A model generated the notes under the pieces. It was not told where the DNA came from. It searched no databases and saw nothing but the letters and a program-made list of their open reading frames with translations. A DNA stretch of 64,000 bases, from assembly GCA_944472135.2 (NCBI GenBank), contig OX235267.1, forward strand, positions 15,917,452 through 15,981,451, read 5' to 3'. The translations under genes were made by a program, and so were the position numbers. Source of the stretch: Trichobilharzia regenti. Lineage: Eukaryota; Platyhelminthes; Trematoda; Strigeidida; Schistosomatidae. Below, in pieces: positions 29,293-41,100 of this stretch (positions are counted from its first letter, which is position 1; every line of letters starts with the position of its first letter).

Positions 29293-29790
29293 AAAGATAG
29301 TGTGACTAATCTTTCACTACCCTGGTAACCCTAATCCTATTTTATTTTTGTTTTTTGTTACTTACTTCACTATTCACCCCCACCCTCTTAAACTCTCCAC
29401 CACATGTGTAAATTCACTCTGTTCTCTGACCTTGACCCTATAATATGCCTCTAACCAATCTACGTTTCCCAATAGTAATCTGAACTCTAAACCCTCTTAT
29501 CTAATTCCACTATATATAATTAGTTTTTTGACACTGAATAATCTGTCTACCTACATCAAATTCCGGAATTATGTTCCTTAAACCTTCTATTTATAACTCC
29601 AAGTAATTATGAAAAAGTATGTTCCAAAACTATTTTGAAACTTAAAATTTGATTTTGTTTAGGATGTATGCAGTTGATGAGTATCCACGAAATAAAACGA
29701 GCTCGTATTATCCTGCAAACATGTTTGTTCTTTCTCTCTTCAAACTAATAAAGGGAGCCGGTTGTATGAAACTATAAAATGGTGAAAAGT
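29293..29790 (+). mobile_element. PLE-B 3' UTR and terminal region
   Basis: The same UTR as 21495-21885. It ends past a hammerhead (29669-29717) with AATAAAGGGAGCCGG. Confidence 0.65.
29669..29717 (+). ncRNA. Hammerhead-like motif in PLE-B 3' region, C3 to T
   Basis: Stem I is TGCAG (29669-29673) with CTGCA (29713-29717). The core is TTGATGA, stem II the two-pair GT/AC around ATCC, then GAA. Stem III is about nine pairs with one A-A mismatch (AUAAAACGAG with CUCGUAUUAU). The cleavage base is C29712. The C3 change should prevent cleavage. Confidence 0.6.
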
Positions 29791-30099
29791 ATGCTTGGTA
29801 CATCGACAACCAGTGAAAATCATCGATTCAGTTGAGCACTCCAAAATGTCTAGTTCCGAATCATCACAGGTGCAAAAGCAGGTAGAGGAGCTATAAATCT
29901 AAGAGGTTCACCTACTAATTTTGAAAATGGGATGTTTCTAGATAACTTGAGGATGACCACTGTAAGTATTTCCGTATAAGTCTGCGGTAAAAACTATCTT
30001 CATAACCAACGGCAGTGCAGTTTGAGCATCGACATTGTTTATATGAAGACGATTTGACGCTGTGCCAAGATCCACAATACCAATAAGTAATCGAAACGG
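29791..30099. other. Non-coding stretch
   Basis: Nothing recognised. Confidence 0.3.
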
Positions 30100-32560
30100 T
30101 AGACGGTTAAAAGACTTAGGATAAAGCTGGTCTTAAGAGGATAAACATCCAAATTAAATCCGAAATCAAGAGGCTAAACAATATTTATAATCAAAGAATA
30201 CTATCTTGTAAAACTCCAGAAAACATGTGAAAGCTTTTCAGAGAAATTACAGGTTGTGGTAAGCATAGTATTTGTACCTTTTCTGTTGAGGTAATTACTC
30301 TCAATAGATCTCTTATCCGCCATCCTAATGTCCCTTTTACCTTCAATGTAACAAGTAACAAGACCAGTGACTTTCATAGTTTCAATACTTCTGATGTTCT
30401 TAAATGTTTGAAATCTCTTCAACCTTCCCAGAGTCTAGGTCCTGATGGTATACCTGCCATTGTTCTAAGGAAATGTGTTGATATTTTAAGTAACCCACTT
30501 AATAACATTTCCAATACTTCTTTTTCTAATAATGTTGTACCTTCTCTGTGGAAATATATTAAAATCATCCCTGTACCCAAGTCGGGTTCTGGATATAATG
30601 TTAATTTTTGACCTATTGCTATTACCTCTCCTTTTTTGAAACTAATGGAGAAATTACTGTTACAAAAACTTGTTCGCTCCCTAGGCTTCTCAAATGATCC
30701 AAAGCAGTTTGCTTACAAACAGGGTAGAAGTACTTTGGACGCTGCTGCTGTGTTTCATCACAACATTGTATCCTCCTTAGACAGTGGGGCCAAGTATGTC
30801 CGTTGTACTTTCCTTGATTACACATTTTGTTAAACAAGCTTAGCCTTACACAAACTGAGTCCTGGGCTATCAACTGGCTGCACTCTTACTTCTCCAATAG
30901 GATGCAGTACACGGTATATAATGGTGTAGCTTCCTCTCCTTTGCTTACTGAAGCTGGAGTTCCTCAGGGTGCTGTTCTCTCTCCGTTTCTCTTTTCCTTC
31001 TTCTTACATGACTTACCTCTCTCAGACGAAATCAACTTCGTCAAATATGCAGATGACCTGACTGTTTCGCTTCCCGTTAAGTCTCAGTCAGACTGCTTCA
31101 AATTAAATAGCTTCCTGTCTGACATCAGTCAGTGGTCTAAACTAAATGGCCTAACGCTGAATCCCTCAAAATGCCAGACTACCGACTTCTCCTTTAGGCA
31201 TAAACGAGATCTACAAACACTAGTAAGCACTCATGAAGCCTGTAGCATTGAGGGGACTAAAATTGAAACTAAGTCTAACGCAAAATACCTCGGATTAGTT
31301 TTATCTTCCGACCTTACTTGGTCATCTCATATCCAAATGATTTCCAAGAAAGTGTTTCGTCTAACCTACTACATTAAGAAACTCAGACTAACTGGAGTCC
31401 CTCAACCTCTGCTTTCACAATTTGTCAACTCTCGTATCCTACCTATTCTACTTTACTGCTCCCCGTTAGTCTTTCCTGGGTTACTGAAAAAGGACTATAC
31501 CATCCTGAGAAGGATGTTGAAGGTAGTTAGTAGGACTAGTGGTGTAAAACTCAGTCAGCTCGTCACTACATTAGTAGAAAAGCATCTGAATACATGCAAA
31601 AAATGGTCTAAAACCATACTCTCAGACCCCCAACACCCCCTCTATTCCCAACTCTCTCCTTGTATCTCATCAGGTAGAACCAGAAATCAGTACAAAATAA
31701 TATATGCTCGTACAACCAAGTATAGGAACTCAACGATAACACATTTGGCCCGTGTTCTAAGTGACAGAGACAATGTTAAGCGCGAAACCTATGACTTGCT
31801 TTGTTGTTAATAACATAATTTTAGCTCTTTTATTTCTCTATTATTTGTATTCTATAGTGAAAAACCTCTTTAAACATACTTAGCTACCTAAATTATTAAC
31901 ATTGGCTTACTGTTTTTGTACTTTATTCTATTCCTTCTTTTGTGTACCTACTGGTCACGACTATATTATCACTATGAGTATTACAAAATTGTCGTGTCAT
32001 TAACCATCATGTAATGTTAGTTTTGTGATTGTTGTTTTTGTTCGGCAATATTAACTGACAAGCCTGGATGTGAACGCCATTGTCGTCGTCTCAAAATTTT
32101 TGTATTATGCAGGATTACTCACGCTTCCACTACAAACACCACATTAGAGCTGACAATAAAAAAACTTGAAATGTTTATTTTATGATTGTTTAGTGTAGTT
32201 TAGTCAAATTAACTGATCATCTTAGCTATAAACATACTCAATAACATTTCATAACTTCTTGTATGATTATAGCTGTTACTGTTCACCACGCATACACATA
32301 TCATAGCTTCCACTACCCAATACTGAGATATTATTTATTATTGTTGTTTATTTTCCTTTCTACTTCTTGGTATTTTTTTTGCATTATTTGTTATTATTGT
32401 GTTTTTTGGTTTTTTGTTGCTGTTTTGTTCATATTTATTTTTTGAAATACTCCTCTCAAATATGCGATAAAATTAGATGCAATATTGTAGATATGTGCTG
32501 AAAATTCTACACTGTATCACTAGTACTGTTTCTGGAATAAAGCAAATTATTATATTGTAA
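30100..32560 (+). mobile_element. CR1/Jockey-like LINE, 5'-truncated, first copy
   Basis: Coding for the RT begins near 30100 and runs to 31810. A 3' UTR follows to about 32560, ending in GCTGAAAATTCTACACTG...GGAATAAAGC and a TTA-rich tail. The tail matches the copy ending at 56862 and the tails of SINE A. The endonuclease domain is absent here. A SINE A starts immediately downstream at 32566. Confidence 0.8.
30150..31810 (+). pseudogene. CR1/Jockey-like reverse transcriptase, near-complete
   Basis: The first part (30408-30611) reads SLGPDGIPAIVLRKCVDIL and WKYIKIIPVPKSGSG, then a TGA at 30610 before PIAI. The second (30636-30833) reads NDPKQFAYKQGRSTLDAA and VRCTFLDYT, with motif A Asp present; a small deletion removes the SAFDS segment found in the second copy. 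The third frame (30827-31810, 327 codons) holds TEAGVPQGAVLSPFLFSFFL (motif B), FVKYADDLTVSLPV (motif C, both Asp), LNPSKCQ, AKYLGLVLSSDLTW and the C-terminal region. Only about three lesions separate it from an open RT. Confidence 0.88.
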
Positions 32561-32565
32561 TATAG

Positions 32566-32770
32566 TGTGCCGGTGGCACAGTGGTTAGGACTCTCGCTGA
32601 CTGTGCACATGGTCCGGGGTTCGAGCCCACGCCGGCGCACACCTGATATCTATGGTCGGCCTGCAAAATTTGGGCTACCGATATCCACGCTGAAAATTCC
32701 ATTCTTGTACCAAAAATACAGTGTGGAATCAAGCTGTAAATCTAAAACATCTAAAAAAACACAAAAAAAA
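32566..32770 (+). mobile_element. SINE A, complete
   Basis: The head GTGCCGGTGGCACAGTGG pairs at its end with GCCGGCGCAC. A-box-like and B box (GGGGTTCGAGCCC) elements, the body ACCTGATATCTATGG, the tail CACGCTGAAAATTCCAT...GTGTGGAATCAAGCTG and an A-rich end are all present. It lies a few bases after the end of the CR1-like LINE whose tail it shares. Confidence 0.85.
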
Positions 32771-32939
32771 CATCTAAGAAAGGTCTGGCATGAAGGTAAT
32801 ATGGAATTATATGTTTTCTGACTAACCGTATGTACTTCATGACTACTGTGAAATCCGGGATAAACCTGTATCGAAAGAAGACCAGATACTTGACTAAGAA
32901 ATGTCTATTTAGAATTTGGTATCGCTATATAACGGAACT
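32771..32939. other. Short non-coding stretch
   Basis: Nothing recognised. Confidence 0.3.
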
Positions 32940-33185
32940 ATGTACACTTTATCTTCATATCACCCTTTGAAGAAATCTTCCACTTTATGCTACTTCTGGC
33001 CTCCCTTCATACTGTGCGTGTTTCTTTTCATTTTCCTCTCATATCTCTGATGTTTCTTCGTGACTCTGTATCATTTACTTTCTCTAATAACAAATCCCTG
33101 GTATTGGATATTTTTGTGCTGCGATGAACGTCTTTTTTTATATACAGCTGATAAGTCATATCAGTAGCGAATGCCACAGAAAGAA
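32940..33185 (+). repeat. Dispersed repeat with palindrome, third copy
   Basis: Matches 10956-11100 and 24490-24870. The palindrome is at 33145-33167 (CTGATAAG/CATATCAG, mutated). Confidence 0.5.
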
Positions 33186-33739
33186 CTCATATCATTTTAG
33201 AGGTTTATCAGCTGTTCGTATTCGGCACAGATATCATTCAGCGGTATTTTCAAGTCTTGTTGCAAAAATTCTAGCTGCCTCACTGACATTATTATTTGGT
33301 GGGCTGTATGATGTGTAGTTTTCATCAGTGCTTTCAGAATTAGACAACGCCTACCCTGCTATCCTAACTCTGGTTTTAACAATCTCATCCATATCGGTTT
33401 ACTGAAGGTGTTTTATACAGCGAATAAATAGAAAATAAGAGTTAAGTAAGTAGGGGAATGCTGTTATCTCTAAAATCACTCGTTATATACATAAAAGATT
33501 AAAAAGAAATTCACTCTCTTGATTGTTTTTCGTAGTCACACATCATTTCGGTTTGTTTGTTTTTTGTTTTTTTTTTGTTTGTTTGTTTGTTTAATTATTT
33601 ATCATCAGTCACTTGAAGAGTGTTGACAATCTCTTGAGAATTGAATAAATATTTACACATTTTCACGTCATTCAATGAAGTAAAGAAATTTGTATGAAAG
33701 CAAAGTTGATTTTCTTTTTTTCATCTGTTGCTCTAATCT
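33186..33739. repeat. Non-coding stretch with (TTTG)n
   Basis: A TTTG/T-rich simple repeat at about 33550-33595. Nothing else recognised. Confidence 0.45.
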
Positions 33740-34285
33740 CGCATTATCAAAGCATGACAAGCTTTCATTACTCTCATCAAATCTGTAAGGAGATCAACAC
33801 TCAGCAGTCAGCATGAAAAATAAGATCCGGATTTTCAACTGGAATGTGAAGTCAGTGCTACTAACTATATGGATCAGAGACTTGGCGCCACGCCACGTCA
33901 CGAACAAACTACAGGCATTCATCAATAGCTGCCTTCGCTCAATACTACTCAAGATCAGATGGCCAGCCAGCAAAGATCAACAAGAGGAATCTCCAGGAGC
34001 GAACTAACCCAGCTGGAACCAATTGTACAACAAACATGCAGGAAGAAATGGAGAGAATGGAGAAAACCATCAAGTAACATCACTCGCCAGGCCGTCGCTC
34101 GAGTGGAACCCGAAATGGAAACGGTGAGTTGATCGTCAGTGTGAAGGTGATGCAAAGAGGAAGTGAAAGCATATGGGCAGACGCGGACGTGGGATCAGGT
34201 GAAGACATAAGCGGAGAACCGAACGTGATGGAGATGTGCGGCTGAAGTCTTATGTTCCTCTAGGAACTAAAGGAAATAATAATAA
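33740..34285 (+). pseudogene. RTE-type LINE 3' end
   Basis: Plus strand: KNKIRIFNWNVKSVLLTIWI, NKLQAFINSCLRSIL, WNPKWKR and the ending KSYVPLGTKGNNNN with an (AAT)n tail. This is the same subfamily as 14225 and 20200. Two or more frameshifts. Confidence 0.8.
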
Positions 34286-34485
34286 TTATGCATTACATTT
34301 AGATTAGTTCACCTTAACCAGGAACATCTGTCACTGCCTTTTGGAGAAGCGCTGACGGTTAAAAAATTATTGATTCAACCAGCACATAATGAAATCCAAT
34401 CAGGCTCTAATTACAGAATTTCTCAGATGTAATTAGTGATGAATGTATACTAAGTTAAATTTTATGCTAACTAGTAAATGATTAC
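34286..34485. other. Short non-coding stretch
   Basis: Nothing recognised. Confidence 0.3.
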
Positions 34486-34631
34486 ACGAAGAAGTTGATT
34501 AGATTTCCATGAGAAGTCGTGACCATTGGGGTTCATTAGGTTGAGTGTGAGGATAAATACACACTGATGATATCAACTGGCGTCAAACTTCATCACCTGG
34601 CAGAACTAAGAATTCATGACTACCCACGACC

Positions 34632-34800
34632 TACTAGTTTGACCTATGTAGTTGACTCCACAGTCATTGCAAGGTATTTTGTAAATTGTATTATTTTGTC
34701 TAAACTGGTCAACCCACAGGATCCCTTAACCTACACAGCTTGTCCCTGTAGCCTTGTGACCTTTAGACTCCTGAATTCGACAGCTAATGATAGTGTCATG
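34632..34800 (-). mobile_element. PLE-F endonuclease fragment inside SINE C
   Basis: CAGTCATTGCAAGGTATTTT and the neighbouring sequence match the antisense of 27540-27620 and 18405-18470. Confidence 0.6.
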
Positions 34801-34805
34801 GTTAC

Positions 34806-34854
34806 GTACTACTGAAGAGTAGCAAACTAGGCTGACGAAACAGCTGTCCAGTAC
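34806..34854 (+). ncRNA. Hammerhead, core intact, variant stem II
   Basis: Core CTGAAGA is at 34812-34818. Stem II is GTAGC with GCTGAC (a bulged G gives five pairs), GAA follows, then the ACAGCTGT stem III and C34848. Stem I is GTACTA/CAGTAC, so the first pair is mismatched. Confidence 0.65.
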
Positions 34855-35084
34855 TCCTTAGTTTTCATCGGTTCTCTAACTTTTATCAGGCCGTGATCAA
34901 ACTTAAAACAAATTAAATCCCCACAAACTAATTCCTGAAAAGATACATTTTTATTGTATGTGAATCGATAAAAAATATAGATAGCTGTTCATGAAGGAGC
35001 ATCTATTGCTTTTCTTGTGTTCAGATTGAAATCCTAGGCGTTTGGTTAAAAGCCACTCAAAATCTAGACTAACAAATTCCTATC

Positions 35085-36660
35085 AAATAAAACGTAGATC
35101 AGATAATTAAAAATTAGACAATAATGTAAAAATGGTTAGTTTTGACATTGTCAGTTTATATACACGTATACCAAAAAATGTGGCCATAGAGACTTTCAAA
35201 AACGAACTAATTTCCGACTAACAAGCTGAACTTAGAACGAAAGTGCCACTTGAGCACATAATGCTAGGAGTGCAGCTATGCCTAACTTCCACAGTATTTG
35301 AATTCCAAGGGAAAATATACAAACCGACTGAGGGAGTTGCCATGGGATCACCAATATCCTCGGTTGTAGCAGATATATTCATGGTTAGGTGGGAAAAGAT
35401 AGCGAGTGAAACGTTCAACCCCACTTCAAAAGCGTGGCGGAGGTATGTAGATGACACATTCACTGTACTTAGAACACAAGATATAGATAAATTTTTCGAA
35501 TACATTAACTCAAAGGTGGAGGCAATTCAATCACTTATGAATTGGAAAGTCAAGAAGGGGAACTCTCAATGTTAGATTGTAGAGTAAAAAGGAAAGAAGA
35601 TGGGAAGTTGAACACGTAGTGTTTACAGGAAACCCACACATTCAAACAGATATTTGGACTTCCAATCGTACCATCCCATTTCAGTTAAAATAGGATTGAT
35701 GAAATGTTTAAGTGATGGAGCACAAAAACTAAGTAGTACCAAGGAAAATCTAAGACGGGAAGTGAGGCATATAAAAGAAGCTTTGAAACTGAATAATTAC
35801 CCTGATAAATTAGTCAGAAAGTATGCAGGGAAATGTAAAAATAAAATAAATAATGATAGTTGTGATAGTGATATTAATAATAATAATAGTGGTACTTATA
35901 ATTACATTAATATTAATGATGACATGCATGTCAAACATGCACAAGACTTCTCCGACAATAAGGAATCTAAATCATCAGCAGTAATTCCATACAGGGAAGG
36001 AATCACGGAAACCTTACACAGAATTCTTAACAAAGCAGGAATAAAAGTGGCTGGTATTCAAACTGCCCATAAACTCAATTAGTAAAAGCTTTGTTGGTTA
36101 AAGGATCCTGTGAAGCCTCTAAAACAAAACAATTTAGTTTATCTAATGCCCTACTTGAATGATTGTCAGCTGAAATAAATAGGTCAAACTAGTAGAACAG
36201 GTGTAGTCACACTATCAGAGCATAAAAACCTAGCAGAATCTCGATTAGTTGACCCGAATAAGATAAGAAATCTAGAGAATAGTTCAGCGGTAGATGGCAC
36301 TCACTATATGCAATTACACACAACCCTACAATAGGATGGGATAGGATGACAGTTTTAAAATCTAATGTGACAGGATGCAGGGAAAGATAGATAACGGGAG
36401 CTTTAATTATCGAATCAACTGGATAGAGTACGTGTAACAGGAATGATTCAACACCTCTTCACCTAGATATCTGGAAACTTTTACTACCCCTACGACGATA
36501 AATAAGTGAGAACAAAGAAAACTATAAAACTGAAGTTTCGATGTCATGTGATTATAATTGATGAAATGATCATGAACGATAATAAATTTTGTTCGAAACC
36601 TTGTCATTCAGTAAACAATACTGTTTCACTCACTGTGTGATACATCTAATAAACAAACTA
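35085..36660 (+). mobile_element. PLE-F, RT core to 3' UTR
   Basis: The most complete PLE-F copy: RT from motif A onwards, linker, endonuclease remnant (36178-36330, IGQTSRTGVVTLSEHKNLAE), and a 3' UTR that matches 27800-28090. 5'-truncated near 35085. Confidence 0.8.
35132..36082 (+). pseudogene. PLE-F reverse transcriptase and linker
   Basis: MVSFDIVSLYTRIPK (motif A, 35132), a TAA near 35219, GVAMGSPISSVVADIFMVRW (motif B), RRYVDDTFTVL (motif C, both Asp), then frameshifts near 35555 and 35620 around LDCRVKRKEDGKLNT, and YRKPTHSNRYLDFQSYHP. The linker frame 35654-36082 has an Asn-rich, AAT-encoded run (35860-35920) before ITETLHRILNKAGIKVAGIQ. The RT is catalytically recognisable but not translatable as one protein. 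Confidence 0.85.
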
Positions 36661-37044
36661 ATATGGAATTACTTACTACCACAGTGTCCACGTTTTACAC
36701 ATATATTAAGCGTTTGGTTACTTTAAGTAGCTTTATCATATTTTGATTACTACTCATTTATCCTAATAACCACGCAATCATTGTTCTTGTGACTACACAT
36801 TTTAAATTTAAAATTAATTCAAAAGTTCATGAAAAATGGTGTTTATCACTGTAACTATTCCTTACTGAATCAACTTAGACAACCTTTCAAGTTTCTTGCT
36901 ACTGTAAAAGAAGTGGACAAATTTACACGCATGATTGGTCAATAACCATGAGATATTTTATCTTTTCATGAAGAAAGAAATGAGAATACGACTGTGATTT
37001 TTCAAGAGTTGATTTGTAAGAATTTGATTTGTTTCTCGAGTTAG
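36661..37044. other. Non-coding stretch
   Basis: Nothing recognised. Confidence 0.3.
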
Positions 37045-37580
37045 CCCGCGAAGGATTGATATCACTTAGAGAACTATTGAAAACCAGAATGGGGGTACTG
37101 GAGACCTGTTTCAACCGTCGTTTGTGACCGCTAATAATCCATGGTCTAAGTGGAAAAACAAATCAAATTCTCACAAATCAGCCCTTGAAAATTAAGTCGA
37201 TGCTCGCTAGTGACTTGTTACACGACGGAGTTGCCTGGAGTTCTAATGTGAAGTCGTGACCAGTGGGGTCCATCCAGTCTGGAGTGCGGGTGGGACTGCC
37301 ACCTATGACATTGGTTGATGCCAGTCGCGCTAAATACATCACGAATGGGTAGAAGCTAGAATTCATTAGCTGGCTATAATATCTGGTCCCATTGGCTGAA
37401 TGCTATACGAGCCAAATTGCCTTGTAACCGGAAAGTACTGAATTCGAATCCCAGTTGGTGCGTACTGCCGATTTTTTCCGAACTAGGCAGCCGAAACAGC
37501 TGTCCAGTATTCCATTGCTGTTTTTCAATGCGTCTCCAACAGATATCAATCCGAATATGATTTAAGCTTAAATTTGAGTG
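37045..37580 (+). mobile_element. SINE C, long copy with inverted 5' fragment
   Basis: The inverted tail/hammerhead piece (37050-37130) is followed by CAAATTCTCACAAATCAGCC, the 5' domain (GATGCTCGCTAGTGACTTGT), a tRNA-like head (37385-37460) and a decayed hammerhead (GTACTGCCGATTTTTTCCGA...CCGAAACAGCTGTCCAGTA). Confidence 0.65.
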
Positions 37581-38154
37581 TGATTATTCATGATCATTTG
37601 GTATTTGGTAGTTAATATCCACAAAAAGAAGAAGAAAACAGAAAGCTGAAGAGGTATTTTTCAAGATTTTTATCCCCATTCATCAATGTACTGTGATCAA
37701 TGCACTCCACTAAATTTTTCTTAAACTTGACTAATAAACTTGACTTTCGTGAGACCTTTCTGACAGACACTTGTAAAATCACATCTGACGAATTATGTGT
37801 TATGAGTATATCGACGTAGACGTTCAATACACTTCTGACTTCATTTCTGTGCTGTTTTACATGTAATAGTAACAGGAAACTGGATTTCCAGTAAGAAATT
37901 TCTCTGGGATAAAATCGTGGGACTTCGAGGTCAGCAGTATGTATTCTTTCTACCTAAATCTCACCGTATACAAGTTCACTTCATTGAATTAGGCTGTGTT
38001 TTGCCTATAGTGGGGAATCTTTTGACTGTACGCTTTTTGTTCTATGTCATCGTCTGTCATGACATACAATCATAGTATAACTAAGATTGGCCTATGACAT
38101 AGCTGTTTACGATTGCATGAAACTGTGACACTAATTTCTGAAATTACAACTATT
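37581..38154. other. Non-coding stretch
   Basis: Nothing recognised. Confidence 0.3.
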
Positions 38155-38502
38155 TTCTGATGCTCACTAGTGACTGGCCCTATTCAGGCAGTTAACCTGG
38201 GGTTCTAGTGGGAAGCCGTGACTAGTAGGGTACAGCAGGTTGAAGATGAGGCAGTAACTCATCGAAGAAGACATTGCGAAGTGGTCGCGTTATGTCGTGA
38301 ATTGGCAGATGTTAGAATTCAAGGATCATTGGATCGGGTCCCAGTGGCTTAATGGTATACGAGGGCCTGGGTTCGAATCCCGGTGGATGCGTACTGCTGA
38401 AGAGTCCCAAACTAGGACAAAACAGCTGTCCAGTACTCCCAGGTTTTCCAATTGGTTCTCTAACTGATGTCAGCTCATGATGAAATCCTCCATGCAATTT
38501 TC
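38155..38502 (+). mobile_element. SINE C, nearly full length
   Basis: The 5' domain (TGATGCTCACTAGTGACTGG), a head with its anticodon arm deleted (TATACGAG joined to GGCCTGGGTTCGAATCCC), the hammerhead 38391-38436, and a tail ending at CCTCCATGCAAT. Confidence 0.75.
38391..38436 (+). ncRNA. Hammerhead, one core change (G12 to A)
   Basis: Identical in layout to 8234-8279: GTACTG, CTGAAGA, GTCC/GGAC, ACAGCTGT, C, CAGTAC. The GAA is AAA (G38419 to A), which should strongly reduce cleavage. Confidence 0.75.
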
Positions 38503-39235
38503 TGAGAAGTCAACCAATGAAGATTTTGTGACAAAAGTGATTCATCTCACAATATTGTTCTACTTCACCGCTTTCACATGGAACTCGGTACAGTTCTGTA
38601 ATTCGCCATTTAGATGTAAAATTAATTTTACATATCATCGGTAAAAGAAGATAATCTAAGCACTGTCGTAGAGTGCAATTACGTCATAGGAACAGCTGAC
38701 CGCTTAAGTCACCAGGCTAACGAACGTTTCGTCACCTTTCTACCTATTCAACTCACGTTTATGAATCGTAACTGCACTTACCCAGTTTTTAGCAAACCAA
38801 ATTACATTATTAAAAAAATGGAGCAAACGAAGTGAATGTTAAAATGAATACCGCTACCTTGTAAATGAGTCAGTGTGGAATTATGTGAAATACCCATGAG
38901 GACGAAAGAAAGAACAATAGGGAAACTTGACAGAGGATTGTAGAATTTTTTTGATACCTGATAGGTATTTCCCACCACTTGAAAAAGTTGGAAGACATCG
39001 GTACTCCATTAAACCCCCCCAAGTCAGTGAAAACTTTAATTTCTGTGGACTGATTTTATCCCTTTCGGATAATTATTCAAAAATGAAGTCAGTACAAGGA
39101 AATAAAACACAAGTCAACAGTAAAAATAACCTGTGAAAGACTTAGTCAACGTTAGACAGAAGTTCATTAAGCTTCAAAGCATAAGTCTTGGAAAATTTAA
39201 TTTCAAGGCTTTGTGTCACAAATTTAAGCAGTTCC
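38503..39235. other. Non-coding stretch
   Basis: The open frame at 38927-39136 shows no recognisable family. Nothing else seen. Confidence 0.3.
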
Positions 39236-39239
39236 CTTT

Positions 39240-39750
39240 GAATGATATTTATACTGTCTTCACCTCACACAATCTCCTCCATATCACACTGAGATATTAA
39301 GCTCATCATTTCTTATTGTTTATACTGGAGAGCTTGCCACATGACGTTGCTTACTCCTCAAAGTGGGTCCAATCCATATCCATATTCTTCACCATATTTA
39401 TTGGGCAGAAGACTGTTGTTGGCTGCTTCGTTGACTAGCAGAATTTCCTTTTGATAAGTCACTTCGCTGGCTGGCGCCATTTGGAAGGTCGAATGGCCGA
39501 CCAGCAGGCTGACTATTGGTCAAATGACATCGTTTGCAACGCAAGCCATCGCTTGTAGGGAATTTCAATGGGAAACGAACAGTGAGTGGGTGGTCACTGC
39601 GAGGTTGACATGAAGTAGATTGGAGATTATGGACAGTATTTGCAGGCCTGGGTAGCTGAAGCGGCAGCAGAAAATAGCACAGATTGCAGATGTGTTGTTG
39701 AAACGTTATGTTCCACTGAGAGCCGAAGGCAATAGCAATAACAATAATTG
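39240..39750. mobile_element. RTE-type LINE 3' fragments, head-to-head
   Basis: 39240-39450 is RTE post-RT sequence on the minus strand (aligns with 14330-14540). 39450-39750 is RTE 3' sequence on the plus strand, ending CGTTATGTTCCACTGAGAGC and an AAT-rich tail. Confidence 0.55.
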
Positions 39751-40555
39751 CCATAAGACCTGTTCCCTTTTCCATTTGACCAACCATTTCTCTTCAACAA
39801 CATGTCGGCTATACATCGTCGGCTTAAGAATGAAGTAAAAGGGAGTAAATGATGAGAGAAACCGTATTTGTTTGTTTTTAATCTAAATTTTCAATTAGTT
39901 CTTCTCTCCTTTTTTGAGAGAAGAAGAAGAGCGATTCAAGAGAAACATTTTCTAATTTCATTCATGTCAGTTAATTAACTTTTTCTAATGTTCAACAATT
40001 TTTTTTGTTTTTCTTAATTATTGCTATTTTAAACTTTTTAATTTCATTTATCTGATCTCATTTCAAGGTGACATGATGATTGTTTTATGTAGGAATGAGA
40101 AGTTGATGAATTTATGAATGAATAAAAGTTGATAAAAAACATTTCTTGAATGGAATGAACTTTTCGTTTTCCTCCTCTATACTATCAGCAGTTCATGCAT
40201 TTATTCCATTGATCTGATCTAGCTGTCCTTGACATTCCTACGCATTCCAGGTGTAGTGAAAGATGTCACTTACTTCAAATGCAAATTATGTGGAAAATAT
40301 AAATCTTCTAGAGTTTACATGTATGCTTAATTTATTCTAGTTTTCTCGCCCTCTTACACCTCACCACATGAACTAGTCCAGTACACAGTCAGGAATATCA
40401 TCGGCGATATGAGGATATCTTGTACTCTGAGGAGTTCAAAAGTTTATCACATACGAAAGGAGATTTCAGCTCCTTTCCGAATCACTGCCAAATGCCTCTG
40501 GATTATCGTGACATTCATATAAAGACAAAAAGAAGGACGTAGACAGCAAAGAAGA
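39751..40555. other. Non-coding stretch
   Basis: AT-rich, with T-rich tracts near 39990-40040. Nothing recognised. Confidence 0.3.
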
Positions 40556-40559
40556 TCTC

Positions 40560-41100
40560 CTTTTCGACGATTCATTTTCATAAGGTTCTGTACAGTCGTA
40601 ATCATATTTAACAAAGAATGCCTAGGATCAATCAGATTCTAGTAAAATTTGTCTGAAAGCAAAACCTAGTACCTACATTAATTTCAAAGACTCGAAAATC
40701 TGTTTAGAAGACATGATAGACAAGGGGTTAAATTCGTTAAGTGAAGTTCTACTAGAGAACAGCTATCCATCAAGATTCATTGATGAAAACATGAAGGAAA
40801 AGCCTCCAACACTGGAAATCGCAATTGTTTCTAAGAAAACTCTCTTCATGAACCTGGAATTCAGAGGTGGAATCGAAGCAGATATTCTTAGAAACTGCCT
40901 TTCTAAATGTCTGGAGATATATCTTAAGCAGTCAGCTTACATATAACTTTCTCAAGCAGACAGTTAATCCAGTCTAACTCCGAAGACAAGATACCGCTTT
41001 TGGCCACCTCACTGTGTATTCATCAGTTTACTTGCTCGTGTAGCGAAAAGTGTATCGGCCGAATGCACCATCAAGTCCACCAAAGACAAGTGACTGAATA
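40560..41100 (+). pseudogene. PLE-A linker and endonuclease start
   Basis: The frame 40713-40946 reads SYPSRFIDENMKEKP and KTLFMNLEFRGGIEADILRN, homologous to the linker before the PLE-A endonuclease. A frameshifted CIHQFTCSCSEKCIGR (GIY-YIG core with CxC, about 41015-41060) follows, then the copy breaks off. Confidence 0.65.

Larger units (their letters stand above)
34490..34945 (+). mobile_element. SINE C carrying a PLE-F fragment in place of its tRNA head
   Basis: The 5' domain of SINE C (34495-34630) is followed by 34632-34800, an antisense PLE-F endonuclease piece, and then by the hammerhead (34806-34854) and tail. No tRNA-like head remains. Confidence 0.65.

Noticed and set aside
32567..32640. 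True tRNA gene in SINE A
   Set aside because: The same reasoning: repeated with a LINE-like tail, and the anticodon arm is not standard.
39398..39787. A 129-codon open frame on the minus strand
   Set aside because: It lies across head-to-head RTE 3' fragments, antisense to one of them, with no protein family signature.
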